Assembly: GCA_038502055.1 (NCBI GenBank)
Contig: JAXRKN010000043.1
Coordinates: 8,122,001 to 8,186,000, forward strand
Reading direction: 5' to 3'
DNA: 64,000 bases
Origin: Tanytarsus gracilentus
Lineage: Eukaryota; Arthropoda; Insecta; Diptera; Chironomidae
Shown here: positions 1 to 14,300 of the stretch, in pieces
Layout: every line of letters starts with the position of its first letter
How positions within the stretch are numbered: position 1 is the first letter of the stretch
Program-made: the position numbers and the translations under genes
Notes under the pieces: model-generated
What the model was told of the DNA's origin: nothing
Databases searched by the model: none
What the model saw: only the letters and a program-made list of their open reading frames with translations

Positions 1-1216
1 AAACTTTTCCAATTTATTTCACTAAAATTTAAATTTTTAAAAAATTAAATTTAAATTTTTTCCTTTCACTTGAAAACATTTAAAATTTTCACTCCTTGAC
101 ATTTTTAAAATTGATCCATGAACTCATCAATTTTTATCACTTTCAATCGTCCATAAAATCACATCAAAAAATATATTTTTCTCTATTTCGTCAATCAACG
201 TCACGTCATAAGAGATTTCAAATCTTAATTCGATCCACCAGTGAGTGATAAATAAAAATTATTCACACATTTATCACTTTTCACCTTATTTAATATTTCT
301 CGTTTGCGTTTAGCCTTTTTTTGATCCGTTCAATTTGAAACTTAAAGTCAGACTATTTTTCTCAGACGCGATGCGATGAAAAATCATTGAGAAACAAGAC
401 ATTTTTCTTAATATTTTTCTTTTTTTGAGAAAAAACACCCGAAAATTGCCAATAAATTTTAAGAAGAGCCGAAGTTGTTGTAAAGTGTGTTTATCTCAAT
501 ACATGATCCTCACAACTTTTTTTTCTCGACCACACGAGAGAGCAAGGAAATTTTTCTCTCCACATAAAAACGGCACATGAGAATTAATGTTTATTTATCT
601 AGTAAATATACTGGCAATGCATTATAAGATCAAAATGAATAATTGGCTGACGACTGCTGGAAAGTAATTTTCATGTAATAAAAGACGAACTTATTATATC
701 GCTAAATTTTTAAAGGCGATGTGGAGGATGTGATGCCTGAGATGGAAAAATTAATTTTATAAGTAACAAATTTAAGATTCTGACTTTTTCTTAAAAAAGT
801 TTCATTTTTTTAATTAAAGTTTAGAAATTTCGTTTTAAAAATTTAAAATTGATTAAAATGTGCAAGTAAAAAATATAAAAAATAATAATAATTTTATTCA
901 CACAAAAATAATTTTTAATTATTAAAGGTTCGAATCCTAACTTTGAAATTTTAAATGTAATAAAATATATAATGATTTTTTTTGCATTATTTTTTTTTAA
1001 TCAATCTCCATAGAATGGATTAAAAAATTTCTAATTCAAAAAAAACTTTTTCAAGCAACCGAAAAGAATATTAGTAGGAAAATTTTACCAACGCACGTGG
1101 TCAGTTGTCAATGTGGCGAAAATTTTCTTGCATGAATTTTTTAAGTGAAGCAAAAGAAAAGTTTAAAAAGTTTCGAGTAAAGTTTAAGTTTTATTAAAAA
1201 TATTTTTAATCATAAA
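1..1216. other. Non-coding stretch downstream of the GDP-fucose transporter
   Basis: No convincing exon is visible on either strand and the sequence is very AT-rich. A minus-strand AATAAA (1190-1195) lies about 22 bases past the transporter stop codon and could be its polyadenylation signal. A tRNA B-box-like motif GGTTCGAATCCTAA lies at 927-940 without any tRNA fold around it. Confidence 0.6.
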
Positions 1217-2291
1217 TTAAATTTTCTGGCCATTTTGAGCTTGGCGATGACGATGAGCCATTTCAACTTGCTTAACACGTGCGTATGCAAAACTGCCAAG
1301 GAGCACTACGACGTTTGAAAACCACCACAGATAGGATTTTATTTCATTGAACCAGCTGGTTGCTAAAACTGTTTGCGCGCATGCCTTCGCTGTTCCCGAA
1401 ATATTGTGGGTGAGTGGTGAAGTGACTTTTATTTGGAGGGTTGTGACGTAACCAATTAAAAAGCCGCAAACACCGCCAACAATCATGGTCATCCAGAACC
1501 ATCTCTCGCCAATGAATTCATAATTCATGACAGTCGAAATTTCTCCATTTACGATAATCAAAGGAAGAAAGAGAAATATCGAGTAGATATTGTTGTAATA
1601 ACTCAACAACCAAACTTCTCCATTCACATGCGGCAAAGTCTTTTTTGTGTAAATCGAATATGAGCTCAAAGCCAACGAGCCAATTATGCCGAAAATTGTG
1701 CCAATCAATGAGAAAGTTTCGGTCAATGATTCTTGATCGACTCCGAGCAGAAATCCAGCGATTATAACGAAACAGCATAAAATACTTTGGAAGCTCTGCT
1801 TTTCTTTTAGAAACACATAAGTAAGCACAACATTAAAAATCGTCGTTAAGCTTCTTCCAACATAATAAAATGCAACCGAGACATATCTTAAGCACAAATT
1901 GTTCGTTGAGATCATCATTGTGAATAAAATTGATAATGGAATCACATTCTTGACAGTCTTCCATTTAAATGGCTCTGCCTCTGGCAAATTAAAGGGAAAA
2001 AGTCGCGGAAATTTGTGACTGAGAAAAGTTGCGGTGACACAAATGAATGTGGAGACGATGCATTGAAACCATGTCACGAATAGAGTCGCATTTAATTTTA
2101 CGTGTTTGCCATCGAAAAGTTCTTTATTTACAAAAACGGTTGTTATTGAAATTATCCTTAAAAGAAAATCGAATTAGTATTTGAAGGGATAAAGTGATAA
2201 TGGACATTTACCAGTAGGCAGCGACCACCATAAAAATCCTAACATATTTCTTAAACAAACTCTCTTTGGTTGTCTCTAATAGTGTGTACAT
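1217..2291 (-). CDS. Gfr: GDP-fucose transporter (SLC35C1 family)
   Basis: The protein is a Golgi nucleotide-sugar antiporter that brings GDP-fucose into the lumen for fucosylation of N-glycans and Notch-type proteins. Exon 1 is 2212-2291 and exon 2 is 1217-2156, joined in phase by a 55-bp GT-AG intron that completes a Trp codon, giving 339 residues. The start is the ATG at 2289-2291. Family hallmarks are visible in order: FVTWFQC, NNLCLRYVSVAFY, VGRSLTTIFNV, GFLLGVDQE, the substrate-binding loop SPLTHNISGTAKACAQTVLA, and a closing KSYLWWFSN. About ten hydrophobic segments and the length fit SLC35C1 proteins. Identification rests on strong resemblance to human SLC35C1 and Drosophila Gfr. It lies head-to-head with the glycosyltransferase that starts at 3544. 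Confidence 0.94.
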
Positions 2292-3543
2292 TGTTGAAAT
2301 AAATTTTGGCCGACAGAGAAAAATTATATTTTTAGAGAAGACAAAGCACACTTATGCAGTCTGACGGTTGTGTCGAAGAAACGCTATTTTGTATCTAAAA
2401 GATAAGTTTTCAAATGATATGAAAAGTTCGTTTTTAAGACATTAATTTTAGAGTTCAGGAAAAAATTATTATATAAAAATTTATTAAATATTTTAGGTCA
2501 ATAGGCCTATAGTCAAAAAAATATATTTTATAATTAAATTATTTTTCTTCTCTCTTTCGTGGACAAATTGATCACCATAGTAAACAAACTTTAAAAGAAA
2601 CTGGCTAAAAAATGTATGTGGACGAATGAGAGCAAAATGTTTTCATGGAACATAACGAGAGTCTCTCTCTAGTCCGCATGTCTCGATTTCTTTTTATAAA
2701 CAAACGGGTTTTTATATGTCGGTGGAGGTAAATTAGATGGAAGGATGAGCTTAATTTTAAGGGTTGTTGAATTATTTAGTTCGAATAAAAATTTAACGAA
2801 TTTAAAAAATTTAACATCTGAAAAATTTAATTATTAATGTTTAAAAAAGTTCATAAAAATTATCAATCACAATTTAAAAATTTGAAGTACATCCTCGCAC
2901 GTGTCTGTTAACAGTTTTGGTGAAAAATCATTCGCGCGTTTCATTTTCACCACACTTCAAAGCTTTCGAACCATAAAATAATAAATTTATTCAAAGCTAC
3001 AAAAAATTAGAGAAAAATAATTTTTTTCGCCACTTGAAAAAAAAGAAATTTTTAACTTTAGTCATAGTTATGATAATTGATTAATCAAAATGAGGATTAA
3101 ATCTTCAGCAGCTATCTCGGTTACATTGTAAACTGCTCAAGTGCAGCCAAAAAATGTGAGTTTAAAGGAAGAAAATTGAAAATAAAGTTTTCGTATGTTA
3201 AAGAATTTCCTTGTGGAAGGAAAAAGAAAAAAAACATTAGTCTCGAGCAATCAATATTATTATGACTGCAGTGGACAAATTTGTCTTTCCTTACATTTTC
3301 CGATTATTTGAATTAATTGCTGCTATTAGTGAAGGGTTTTCCTTGATCCGTGTATAACACGGGTGAAAACAAGGTCAAATTATAAGTGGAAAAATATTTG
3401 TTTATTGTATCATTTATTCAGTGCGAACACCCCAAAAAAATTTCTTACATAAAATTACTTTTGTCTCTTTTAGATTGAACAGATCTGAAATTAAAATCTC
3501 AAACAAAAAAATATTTGATGGACAATACGAATTAAAAGAGAGG
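2292..3543. promoter_or_regulatory. Shared upstream region of two divergent Golgi genes
   Basis: This 1.25 kb region separates the start codons of the minus-strand GDP-fucose transporter and the plus-strand GalNAc transferase, so it must contain both 5' UTRs and probably both promoters. No clear TATA box was singled out. No coding exon is apparent. Joint regulation is an inference from the arrangement alone. Confidence 0.45.
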
Positions 3544-5301
3544 ATGGCATTGCACCTAAGCCGAACGCTCGCGATTAAAGCCGTTGGCTTGATGGCAGTC
3601 GTTCTTATTTTCTTCAATTTGATTGGATTACGGCTGGAAATTAAATTCGATCGATCGCCTTTGCATTCCATAAATTTGACATCGCACACGTCGAGGTATG
3701 TAATTAATAAGAAGGAGTTGATTACATTTGTGTGGATCGAGGAATATTAAAAGATTTAGTTTAAAACTATTTAAAGTGAGATAGAAAAGAGAATTAGAAA
3801 ATTTCAAATTAGAGGTTCGAATCCTAAATTTATAAAGTATGGTGAAGTCAAATTCTTTACACTTTTTTGCTCCATAGCAAATGTGTTCGACTCCTTAAAA
3901 ATAAATAAAATAATCTCATATTTTTTTTGCAGTCTCCAATGGCCAAAACGAACGCACACAAATCATCATCCGTTATCGCACTCAGCAGCAGTGACCTCAA
4001 CAAATAAGAAACAAAATATTTCCAATGAAACAAAAATTACCAATCAAAACGCAACAACCAAAATCAACAACCACACGTTTTCAGATAAGAGCACAAGTAC
4101 GATAAATTTAACGTACACAAGTAACTTAACTAGAGATGATTTTGTTAGTGAAAATCGTGATATTAAAATTAATAATCATAGTCATAGTGAGAAAATTTTA
4201 GATGATAGAAAATCCGTTAGTAATAATGAAATTGTGTCGACGCATAAAGTATCAAAGTTAATCCACATGGAGAGGAAACAAACGAAAAAGACAAAATATC
4301 AAGACTTTGATGAAAGTTTAGTGCCAGACGATGGAATTTTTAGTAGTATAATGAAGGTGCTTGGTCTCAATCAATGTCCAAAGATGCCACCGAATCTCGT
4401 AGGACCAATTGAGGTGGACATGAGTACAGATGAACTCGATACTATCGAAAAAGTGCTTTCGATAAAAGTTCAAAGTGGCGGACGTTATAAACCGACTGAT
4501 TGTCGAGCTCGAGACCGTGTTGCTATTGTCATCCCCTATCGAGACCGTAAGCAGCACTTACCAATACTTCTAAAAAATCTCCATCCGTTTTTGATGAAAC
4601 AACAAATCGATTACGGAATTTACTTGGTTGAGCAATCGTCGGATGGCTCATTTAATCGCGCCAAATTAATGAACATAGGATTCGTCGAGGCTTTAAAAAT
4701 TTACGACTGGGATTGTTTCATTTTCCACGATGTCGACTTGCTTCCAATGGACGATCGAAATTTGTACAATTGCCCCACACAGCCGCGTCACATGTCGGTG
4801 GCAATCGATACGTTTAAATGGCAATTGCCATATTCTTCAATTTTCGGAGGCGTCTCGTCCATGACGACGAAGCAATTTAAATCGGTGAATGGATTTAGTA
4901 ATAGCTACTTTGGATGGGGAGGTGAGTTGACTTTTTTTAAATGTCTTCCTTATTGAGCTCAAAAATATTTAATAATTCCATCCAGGTGAGGACGATGACT
5001 TATCGAAAAGGCTGAAACACGAAGGCTATCATATCGCGAGATATCCCGTTAATATTGCTCGTTATACAATGCTTTCACACAAAAAGGAAAAACCAAATCC
5101 TAAACGGTGAGAAATTTTTTGAAATAAATTAAACTTTTTTTATCAAATTTAATTTTAATCAGGTATGAAAAATTGGTGACTGGCGCCAATCGATTTACTT
5201 CCGACGGACTGAACTCTCTCAAATATAAACTTCTCGATCTTCAAGCAAAGCCTTTATACACTTGGATCCATGTGGACGTAACACCCGATAACGGCAGTTA
5301 A
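3544..5301 (+). CDS. beta4GalNAcT: Beta-1,4-N-acetylgalactosaminyltransferase (GT7 family)
   Basis: A Golgi type II membrane enzyme predicted to add GalNAc in beta-1,4 linkage to GlcNAc on glycans or glycolipids. Exons are 3544-3695, 3933-4921, 4986-5106 and 5163-5301; all junctions are GT-AG and in phase, giving 466 residues. A signal anchor spans residues 13-30, followed by a long Asn/Thr/Ser-rich stem to about residue 150. Catalytic hallmarks follow: IPYRDR, the metal-binding DVDLLP (317-322), QPRHMSVAIDTF, FGGVS, and the WGGEDDD motif (379-385, across the exon 2/3 junction). Residue 354 (in PYSSIFGG) is Ile where vertebrate beta4GalT1 has Tyr289. Ile or Leu there is known to favour UDP-GalNAc over UDP-Gal. 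Drosophila has two such enzymes (A and B); which one this matches is not settled. Confidence 0.91.
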
Positions 5302-8300
5302 TACGACATATTTGAACGTTTAGAGATTTTAATTTAGACAAAAAAAGTTAAATTTAACATCGGTGAATAATTTTTTGTTATAAACTTCTGTTAATGAGAT
5401 TTGTTGAGTGACTCTCGTCGTATTTAAAATTAAGCTAAAATATTTGTGCAAAATGTACTTTTTAATCAACGTCCGTACTTTCGAAAAAAAATATTTGTTG
5501 AGTTTTGATCAAAAAAGTTTTTGATTATCGATAAGGACCAAAAATTTAAATTATTTCGATGAAATTACCTTGAAATTTTCTAACGAAACAATTTTATCAG
5601 CTAAACAAGGAAGAAATTTACAGATATTAAAAAATATTTTTAAAACATTTGAAAAAAGTGAATTTTTGATAGATTTGAGATTCAAATTAAGAGGCTAAAA
5701 AATTTAATTTTAAGTTAGTCACCAAAATATTTGAAATTTATTCTTTAAAATCTCAAATCTACAAAATTTTTGAACAATTAACGAGAAACCTCGAGCTGAC
5801 TATTTTTAATATACTTAAAAATCTCAAGTATAAAAATATTAAATCTGCTTAAAATCTTCATCTACTTAAATTTTCCGAATTTATAGTTAAAAGTAAAATT
5901 GAGAGACATTTTTTTTGTGGTTATGATTTTAAAATATTTAAAGATTAATTTAAAATTGAATGCGATCAAAAAAAATCGAACACAAAAATCATAACTTCAA
6001 AAAAGTTGTTTCTCAATCAAATTTTCCCTTAAACTCCAATAATTAACCAAAAATATTTCTTAAGAAATTAATCGATACTTTACTAATTGTTCCAGCCTTT
6101 CCCTTCTCCGCGTATACACACGAAAAAAACTGCAATACATGCCATTAGCATTTCTGATATGATTTTTGATAATTTTGAATTGATAAGACACGCCTGCTCC
6201 CCGAAGATATTGAGCTTTTATAGTGAAATTAGCAGATACGAAAGAGAAAATATTGAGAATTTATTTCTTCAATTCATTCCTCCTTTAATATTTTTTTTTG
6301 CATCTCTTTTGCGTTCTTTATAAAGCAAATAAGCGAGAGAGAGAAAGATAAGCGAGAAGGTTTTTCATGAAAAAAGGGTGGACTCCAGCTATTGAAAAAA
6401 ATTCAAAACTTATTAAAAAAATTCTTTAAAAAGTGAAATGTCCATACCTTGAATATTTTCGTATAACATTCAATAAATTCTGCGGCTGACTGTATGGCTC
6501 GCTCTAATCTATGCTTCATGATCAAAAGGAAAAAACGCAGCCCGAGAAATGGGAGCGGAAAGGTGGAATATTGAATATGTTTAAGCACAACATCTTCAGG
6601 GGAGCGAGAGTGAGAGAGAGAACATTCCATTAATGAGTGCAAATGAAGCGAAACCCTCTTCTCGAATGAAAATAAATCATTTTCACGCAATGCTCAATTA
6701 AATTGCCCATGTGGCTCACGAGTGAGCACAAGATTGGCATCGCGAGTTTTGTTAATAAAGACAACAATTTTCTCTCTCTCACTCAAGTCATTCTACTTAA
6801 GGCAATTATAAATGCATTTATTGCGTAAAAAGACATCAATTTCAGGCCGCTATGGAAAATTCTTTGATCTTTTTAAAAAATTAATGGGAAAGAAGCTCTC
6901 AATTTTTTATATTATGGGGGTGTTAAAGAGATTGATAAAAAAATTATGACCGCAAGACATTTTTAAATCTGAGAAGAAAAAAATTTATAGACTTTATGAA
7001 AAATTTAGAAATTTATTTGAAGATTTTGTGGTGTGAAAAATTGAAAAAATTATTTTTTAAAGAAATCGAACCAAAATTTTGTTTTCAAATTAATTAATGC
7101 ACAATTTTGGATGTGAGTCCAAATAAGTCAAAAGCACAAGAAAATTAATTTGATATCGCACCACTTGCGTCTCAACTTATTTGTCTTCTTAAAAAAAGAA
7201 TCTTGTTATAAAATTGTTAATTTGTTTGTAGTTAATTTAGTTTAAAAAATAATATTGCATGTATTAAATTTAACAAAAAAAGACGATTGAACTGATGACA
7301 TGAGAAAATAAAGAGATTTAATCTTTAAAATTTCTTTAGAATTACTTAACAAATTTATTGCGATAAAAAAATGTGAATAAAATTGCGAAAGAGAAAAAAA
7401 ATTCAATCCATTCGATTGATGAACTTTCAAAGTGTAGATTTGAAAATATTTTATATTTTTTTCTTCCAGTACAAACAAAGGACTCAATCTTATATTCCCT
7501 CACGCTGGTGGAGGTCGATAGTATTTTTTTTTCATTATCAGTTAACTCTAATCGGAAGGTGAGTTAAAACATGCTTTCTTACAATGCAGAACTTATAATT
7601 ATTGCCCCGGTTCGTATGGAGAGCAGTTTTTTTTAAGAATTTATATCTGCGCGAGAGAAGAAGGCACAGGGAAAATAAATGTGGGATGAAAATATTTCCT
7701 GATAAGACAGAAACGAGGTGCATTGAATATATTTGTTCAAGCGTTCACGAAGAGTTATTTTTGTGCAACATTATTTGTTTTTAGCGCAACTTTGTTGAAG
7801 AGAACAAATTGTGCAATTTTCATCTACTTTTTAATAAAGCAATTTTGAGACACATAATTTTGTTTAATTTCAAAAATGCGCTTTTAATCACCACATCTAT
7901 TCTATATAAAAATATATCTCTTCGATTGATGGCGGAAGAGCCAACAGAGTGAGTCAATACAATATGCTTTATGAGCCTATAAATGCTTTTAATAATCATC
8001 CATTTGTGATCGTAATTTAATTAACTTTTTTCTTCTGTCTTCTTCTTCACGGTTTAATGCATGCTCTCCTCCCTTCAGTTTAATCTTCATAAATAAAGAT
8101 GTGCGTCGGTTATGCAATATATTATTAAAATGCTTGAGGGATAAAGTCATTTAAAAGAATTTTTTCGTGAGCTGCGAATTTTTAAAGTTTGAATTTTTAG
8201 CAAAAAAATTCATTCATCTCGCACCTCATAAATAAAATTACGCGATCCACTTAATAATCCCGCACAAAAAAAGGGACATGATTAAGGGCAAATAATTATG

Positions 8301-11300
8301 CTTCATATATCAAATTCAATTAGTGGCGAATCTATAAATCAAGCGACGATATTTACCCCGAAATTATCTGCATGCACAATTTTAGTGAGCGATGCTCTCT
8401 GCGCGCAAAAATAAAAACGAGGAGAAGAAAAAAATGTCAAAAACGTTGTAATTCATTCTCATTGTGTGCGGCACGTGTTTGACATCGTCGTATCGTATTA
8501 TGAGCCCCATTAATGAATGATAATTTACCATCTTTGTCATGTCGCAAATGCGTGTGTATGTGCAATATGAGAAATATGAGCGTTCGAGGAAGAAACATAA
8601 ATGTTTTGACAGTTTGCCTTGTGCTCGACGCGAGCTAAAGCGTAATAACACAAAATTATCGGAGAGTCTCGCACGATATGATGACATGAGCTCCAAATTC
8701 TGTAACTTATGTGGGCTTTTTGTGCTTCTTAAGAAAATTATCGTTAAATCAACTTGTCGTCAAATTTTAACTTTAAGCCGCTTTAAAAAGTGCACAATTT
8801 ATTTTTCAGTGTATAAAAAATTATTTTTAGATTTTTGTTGGTTTGTGTGCGAGGACAGGAAATCATCAACAAAATAAAAATGATCGGATAAAGAATATTC
8901 GTAATGTACAGAGAGAAAAAAATTATAATAATTTCGACACTCCTTGATTTCTGTCTCGCAATGTACTTTTAGTGCCTCGATCAGTGAGATTTTTCTCTCT
9001 TGTGTGATTTTAATGTGAAGTGGGATGGATGAAAGAGAAAAATGGCCAAATTTATATTTTAAGAAATTAATAATTATATTTTTAAAATGAAATTTCTAGT
9101 TCGCTAATTTCAAATATTTTTTGTCATTTTTATCACATATAAAATCCCATCCGGCATTACTCACTTGTATAAACCTGTACTGTATGATCAACGATGAAAT
9201 TACCTAAAAAAGAACTCTAATTATCAAACATTATGGTAATCGATACATCATGATATACACAAGACGATCATTAATCATTATCAGAGTCTTATGAAAAATG
9301 GGTGTAAAGAAATTCCTTGTGACATATTCCAACTGTATAATCGATTGCAAGTCATCTCTCTCGTTTGGTCTGTGATGTAGAAAATTATCCATGAAATCAC
9401 ACTCACTATAATCGAGATATGGTGAATGAAATGATCATTTATTTAACTTTTATATATTGAACATTAAACAGAGAGAGAGAAACATCAAACAGATTGACGA
9501 CCTCCCGTTGTTTCATTCGTATTTAGCAGTGATTGATATACGAAATCTCCACGTCTATAAACACATCCGACTTTGACTTGATGTCAAGTGAGAGATTTTT
9601 AACAACCTCAAAGTTGTTGCTGCTGTGAGCCGAGAACCTTTTTTTTTATTCAGCTTCATCTCTCGACTGAGGCATTCATTAATCATTTTTGGACGCTCTC
9701 TGCGTAAAAGTTCATTCAAGAAATTTTTCAGTGTTGTTTTCACCTTGCCCCGGCTCACTCGAACGTGAAGAAGAAGTTTAGCTAGACAAGCAAGTCAATG
9801 TTCTCAGTGTGGTTTGTGTCGGCAGCGAGAGAATTGTTTTAATGCGATTCTCATGTACGGCAGATCCGTGGTGTAGTTTTTCATACACACACATCATCAG
9901 CATGTGCGTGATCATTATTTAAAGAAATGTTGATTTTGTGGTGAAAATTAATCACAACAAGGGCTACCTACTGCTGCTGTCATCAATAATATTATCCATC
10001 CAAAAAATGTATGAGAAAGATAAAGATTTATTAGTTGCTACCTCACTAAATTACCTTCACGGTGGTTAAGAAAATTTTATATATATTCATTTTTTCGCTG
10101 GTCGATGACAGCTTTCTATAATGGTCGATCGGTTATTTTACAGAGTTATGTAAGGATGAAATTGATTAGTGTAAAATTGGAATTTATTGATTTAAAAAAA
10201 TTTATTGTGTTAGCTTAAATTAATTGAATTTTTTAAGATTCGAAACTTTTGAAAAATTCAATCAAATTTTTTAAAAAACGACAAAATTTTTTTGCAGATT
10301 TATTTTTTAATCTCATTAATGACAAATTTAATTTTTATCGCATTTTTGGGATTCGAACTTCTTGAAAAATTCAATGACTTTTTTATAAATGACAAAAAAT
10401 TTTTTACTCAATCTTCTGAAATTATAAATTGATGATTTTCTGATGTAAAAATCCCTCTTCAAAGTTTCTCTTTAAATTTCCACTTACCTCAATTTTTTCC
10501 ATAAATCTTTTTTAAAAATATATAGTAACAGTCGTATTTTGAAATTCACTTGCTCATACATATTCGCTGAGAAGTTATTAATTATCATGATCATTAATGA
10601 GAGAGAGGGAGACATACACAACGCAGCGGTAAATTAAAGAACATTTCATGCAGTGAGCAGAGAAAACGCAAAAAAAATTACCACAGCAAGACTTTCAGTC
10701 CAACATGAAGGGAAAAATTTTCTCACAGATTAGAAAATTCTCACGGCGTTAACAGAGCAAAACGCAATGATTTTCTTCGTTATTGCCTTACATTTTTTAA
10801 CTTGAACTTTTTTAAACATTATTCAAGAATAAGAAGAAGAAACCTCTTTTAAAGAAATGTAGATCGACACGAAAAGTGCTGTTGCTTTCTAGGAACGACT
10901 AAATTAAGTTTTCGAGGACGATTTTATAATTTGCAGTGTCTCAAATTCATCGGAATATTCATGATGCAAGTTAATTTTAATTTTTCTGCAACACTTAAGC
11001 GAGTGATTTTAATTGCTTAAGAATTTGTAAAAAGAAGAATATCCACCGGATGTTTTCAATTGCATTTCATTACCATAAATTAACTGTACTCCACTTTATA
11101 GCAATTCACGCTAATTAAGAGTGGGGTGATCGTCATCGTAATGCTTCGAGTGTAAGAAATTGGTTGTTAATTATTTTGAGCGATTTATTATGAAGTTGAT
11201 TTTAATATTTTCTAAAAAATATTTTTTTATTATTTGAAGTGGTTTTAAATTTTAATCGGCAGATTTAAAATTAATCCAAGATTTAACTTCATTGATTTAA

Positions 11301-14300
11301 AATTAATTTTTAGCTTTTTATGGTGTTTTAAAGTTATTTTAAAAATCTCAACAATCCAGTAAATGTTTTATTTAAACAAGTCAGATTTCTTTAAAATTTA
11401 ATTCTCCAACAAATTAGAAAACTTAAAGTTCAAATAGCCCTCATTAAAGCCATTACATGACTCAATTTTTAATCACAAATAAAAACTCTAATTTAATTCC
11501 AAAAAAATCACAAAACATTTTCGAAAATACACGTACATCGTGTGTCGCGTCACTGCCCGTGTATTTATTGTTTGGGTGGAGTTTTGGAGCCCATATACAT
11601 GTACATGCAATCGATACAGAAAACATATAAACAACGTATAAAGCGAAACTGGCAACAAGTCATGCAGAAAGAGATGAATCTAGAGCCAATGTTGCTCGCG
11701 ATCGAAGAGAGAAGAAAAATTGTACAAAGTAGCATTTTGCAAGTTTAATTTATGGGTCATTCAGAATGCCGTGCACTCTGCAGGCTCTCGATGTTAGTTT
11801 AACTAACTCTCGATTGAATTTCAAATTCCATCTCGTCCATAAAATATTCATTCAAGTCTCCCGAATGCTGTCAACGCATTTTCAACTTGATTCACTGCTC
11901 GCTCAATCCTTTTTGATGATGACGATCGACGTCCGATGATTTTTGAGATTATTTTTCTCTTTTTTTTCGAGGAAAAATTTAAATTTCAAATTTCCGATGA
12001 AACGCAAAATTTAAATTTATTATTATCAAATAATAAAAATATATCAAGCGAAGCTGAGAAAGCATTTAAAATGGAAATTTTTGCCTAACGCTCCTCTTCG
12101 GCAATATGTATGCATTCACATGCTGCTGCCGCTCTGTGGTAACGAGATCAGTCGGCAGCGTGTGTCAGACGATTTGAAATCTCGAGCACTTAATTTATTC
12201 AAATGCAAATTTAAAAATGTGAATTTTCGAGCTGCAATTGGAAAATATGAACTCTTTCATCATCATCGAGCCACTTCGTTGTGTGTGGTTCATTGCGAAA
12301 AAGAAATGAGTGAGATCTTTATAATTGAGGTTAAAAATATTGCAATAGAAAAAAAAAACATCAATTTTATGGAAGATCTTTTCATTATTTATTCACATTG
12401 TTTTGCACTTGACAGCAAAAAAAAATCTGTTTGAGATCTTTCGAAATTAATAAAAAATGAATTAATTAAGGTTGAAATTTTTAATTCATCCACTTAACGT
12501 GATGCACTTAATGCATAATGAAAATAATTTTTAAATCATTAAAAGAAAGTTTTTAAACCTTCAATTTTTTCACCTATTAATAATTTTGATTGGAATTTTG
12601 TTCGACAGCAAAACAATGCTCAGCGAAGATAATTGAGTGCCATTGTCAAAAGGTGCCATCAGTAATTTCAATCGACTCGATTTGATGTCTATTGACACGG
12701 ATCTCTCTCTCTTTTCTCTTGAATCGCTGATAAGGACATTAATTTATATATAAAAATGCTCCTTAGTTGCAGTCGCAATTTATAGCGGTTCCTTAAATAA
12801 AAGAATTGTAAAATAATTAAACTTTTTCGCTGATATGACAATGGGGACGTCGAAGCGAACAAAAAAGGGGCGAGTGAGTGTTTGAAGACATAATAATTAT
12901 TGTTGTTTTATAACACCATTGACAATAAGGCACCAGTGCAAAAAAGCGCAGACATGCATCATCGAGAGGCCATAAAATATTCCTGATTCATAAATTCCTT
13001 CAATTCGGAAAAGTGGAATTTTTTAAAGCGGTTAGTAGTGTTCTCGAAGCAATTATGTGTTTTTTGTGGTCGACCGATGAAATGCGTGTTCTTAAAGTCT
13101 CGCGTAAAAACTGTCGCATGAGTCGCCCTTAAATCATATATTTCGTCATTTTCTCTCTCATTCACCTTACTCGATGATCATAAAAATTCATGTCACATTT
13201 TCGGAATCGAAATGACACACAGCAAAAGGGAGAAAAAACCTTTTGAGGATATTTTTCAATAAATTTAGGAAATTTTAAAATTATTTAAATTTTTAATTTT
13301 AACGGATTTTTAATTTTTAAATTTTAAAATCAAATTTTATCATCAATTTACCAACTGGGAAAACTCATCATCTTTTTTGAACGCGAAAATGTGTAAAATG
13401 TCAGGAATGAAATTAAAACAGCAATATTATGCTTTTAGTACATCAGACCATCGCTCGTTTTTTTCATCATTTCAAACTAATGAAGAAGAAAAATCTTTCA
13501 GCTCAAAATTTTAAATTGAAATATTTGATGCTCACTTTTCCGTCAACACACAGCAAAAGAGACGCGGAATGAGGCGCTGAAAATGAAATGGGTAAAAAGT
13601 CATATATGGATTGCGCATTAATGAGCAAAAGAGCGGGTAAAGAGCAAATATGTCACGTTAATAACTCATGCAAAACTTGTGCCAGCGAAGAAAATTAACG
13701 TCTGACGGCAGTCGGCATTAATAATTAGGAAAAAATTATACATTTTTTAAATTATTTCGATTGAAGGTTATTGACGACTTTTTTGGGGGAATTATTTTAA
13801 GTTTTTAAGTTGATTCAAAAATTTTGTGACATTTTTTTAAAATTTATGAAAATAAAGAATTTTTTTAAAGTTGGAACATTTTTGTTAGAGAGGTAAAAAA
13901 TAGAATTATGGATTAAAAAATGTTCCAAAACCTCCAAACAAATCCACCCTCATTTTATAAAATTTTAATCACACACAACTCCTTACAACGTTATCTAACT
14001 ACAACCACAGAATATACAAAAAAAATATCTCAATGCCATTTATGGAGTTCTGAGTCTTCAGCAAAATTATATTCAAATTCGCATTTAAACAAATAATCTT
14101 AGTCGAGAACAATAGGACAACAAAGAAAGTGAAAATTGATGTTACACAAAATAAAGAAGAAGAGGTGAAAAAAATTGCACAGACAAAAAGTAGACACGAC
14201 ACTCCATTTTAAGTTTAGAAGTCATTGTTTTTTATAAATAGGAACTACGATGAGGTTTGTATCTATTTGTGAATGGATTTGTTTGAATTTCTGATGAATT

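Noticed and set aside
927..940. Possible tRNA genes at the GGTTCGAATCC motifs
   Set aside because: No A box, acceptor stem or anticodon arm could be built around any of the copies; reported only as a dispersed motif.
12081..12434. 117-codon plus-strand open frame
   Set aside because: Composition resembles the surrounding AT-rich DNA, and there is no recognisable domain, start context or splice support.
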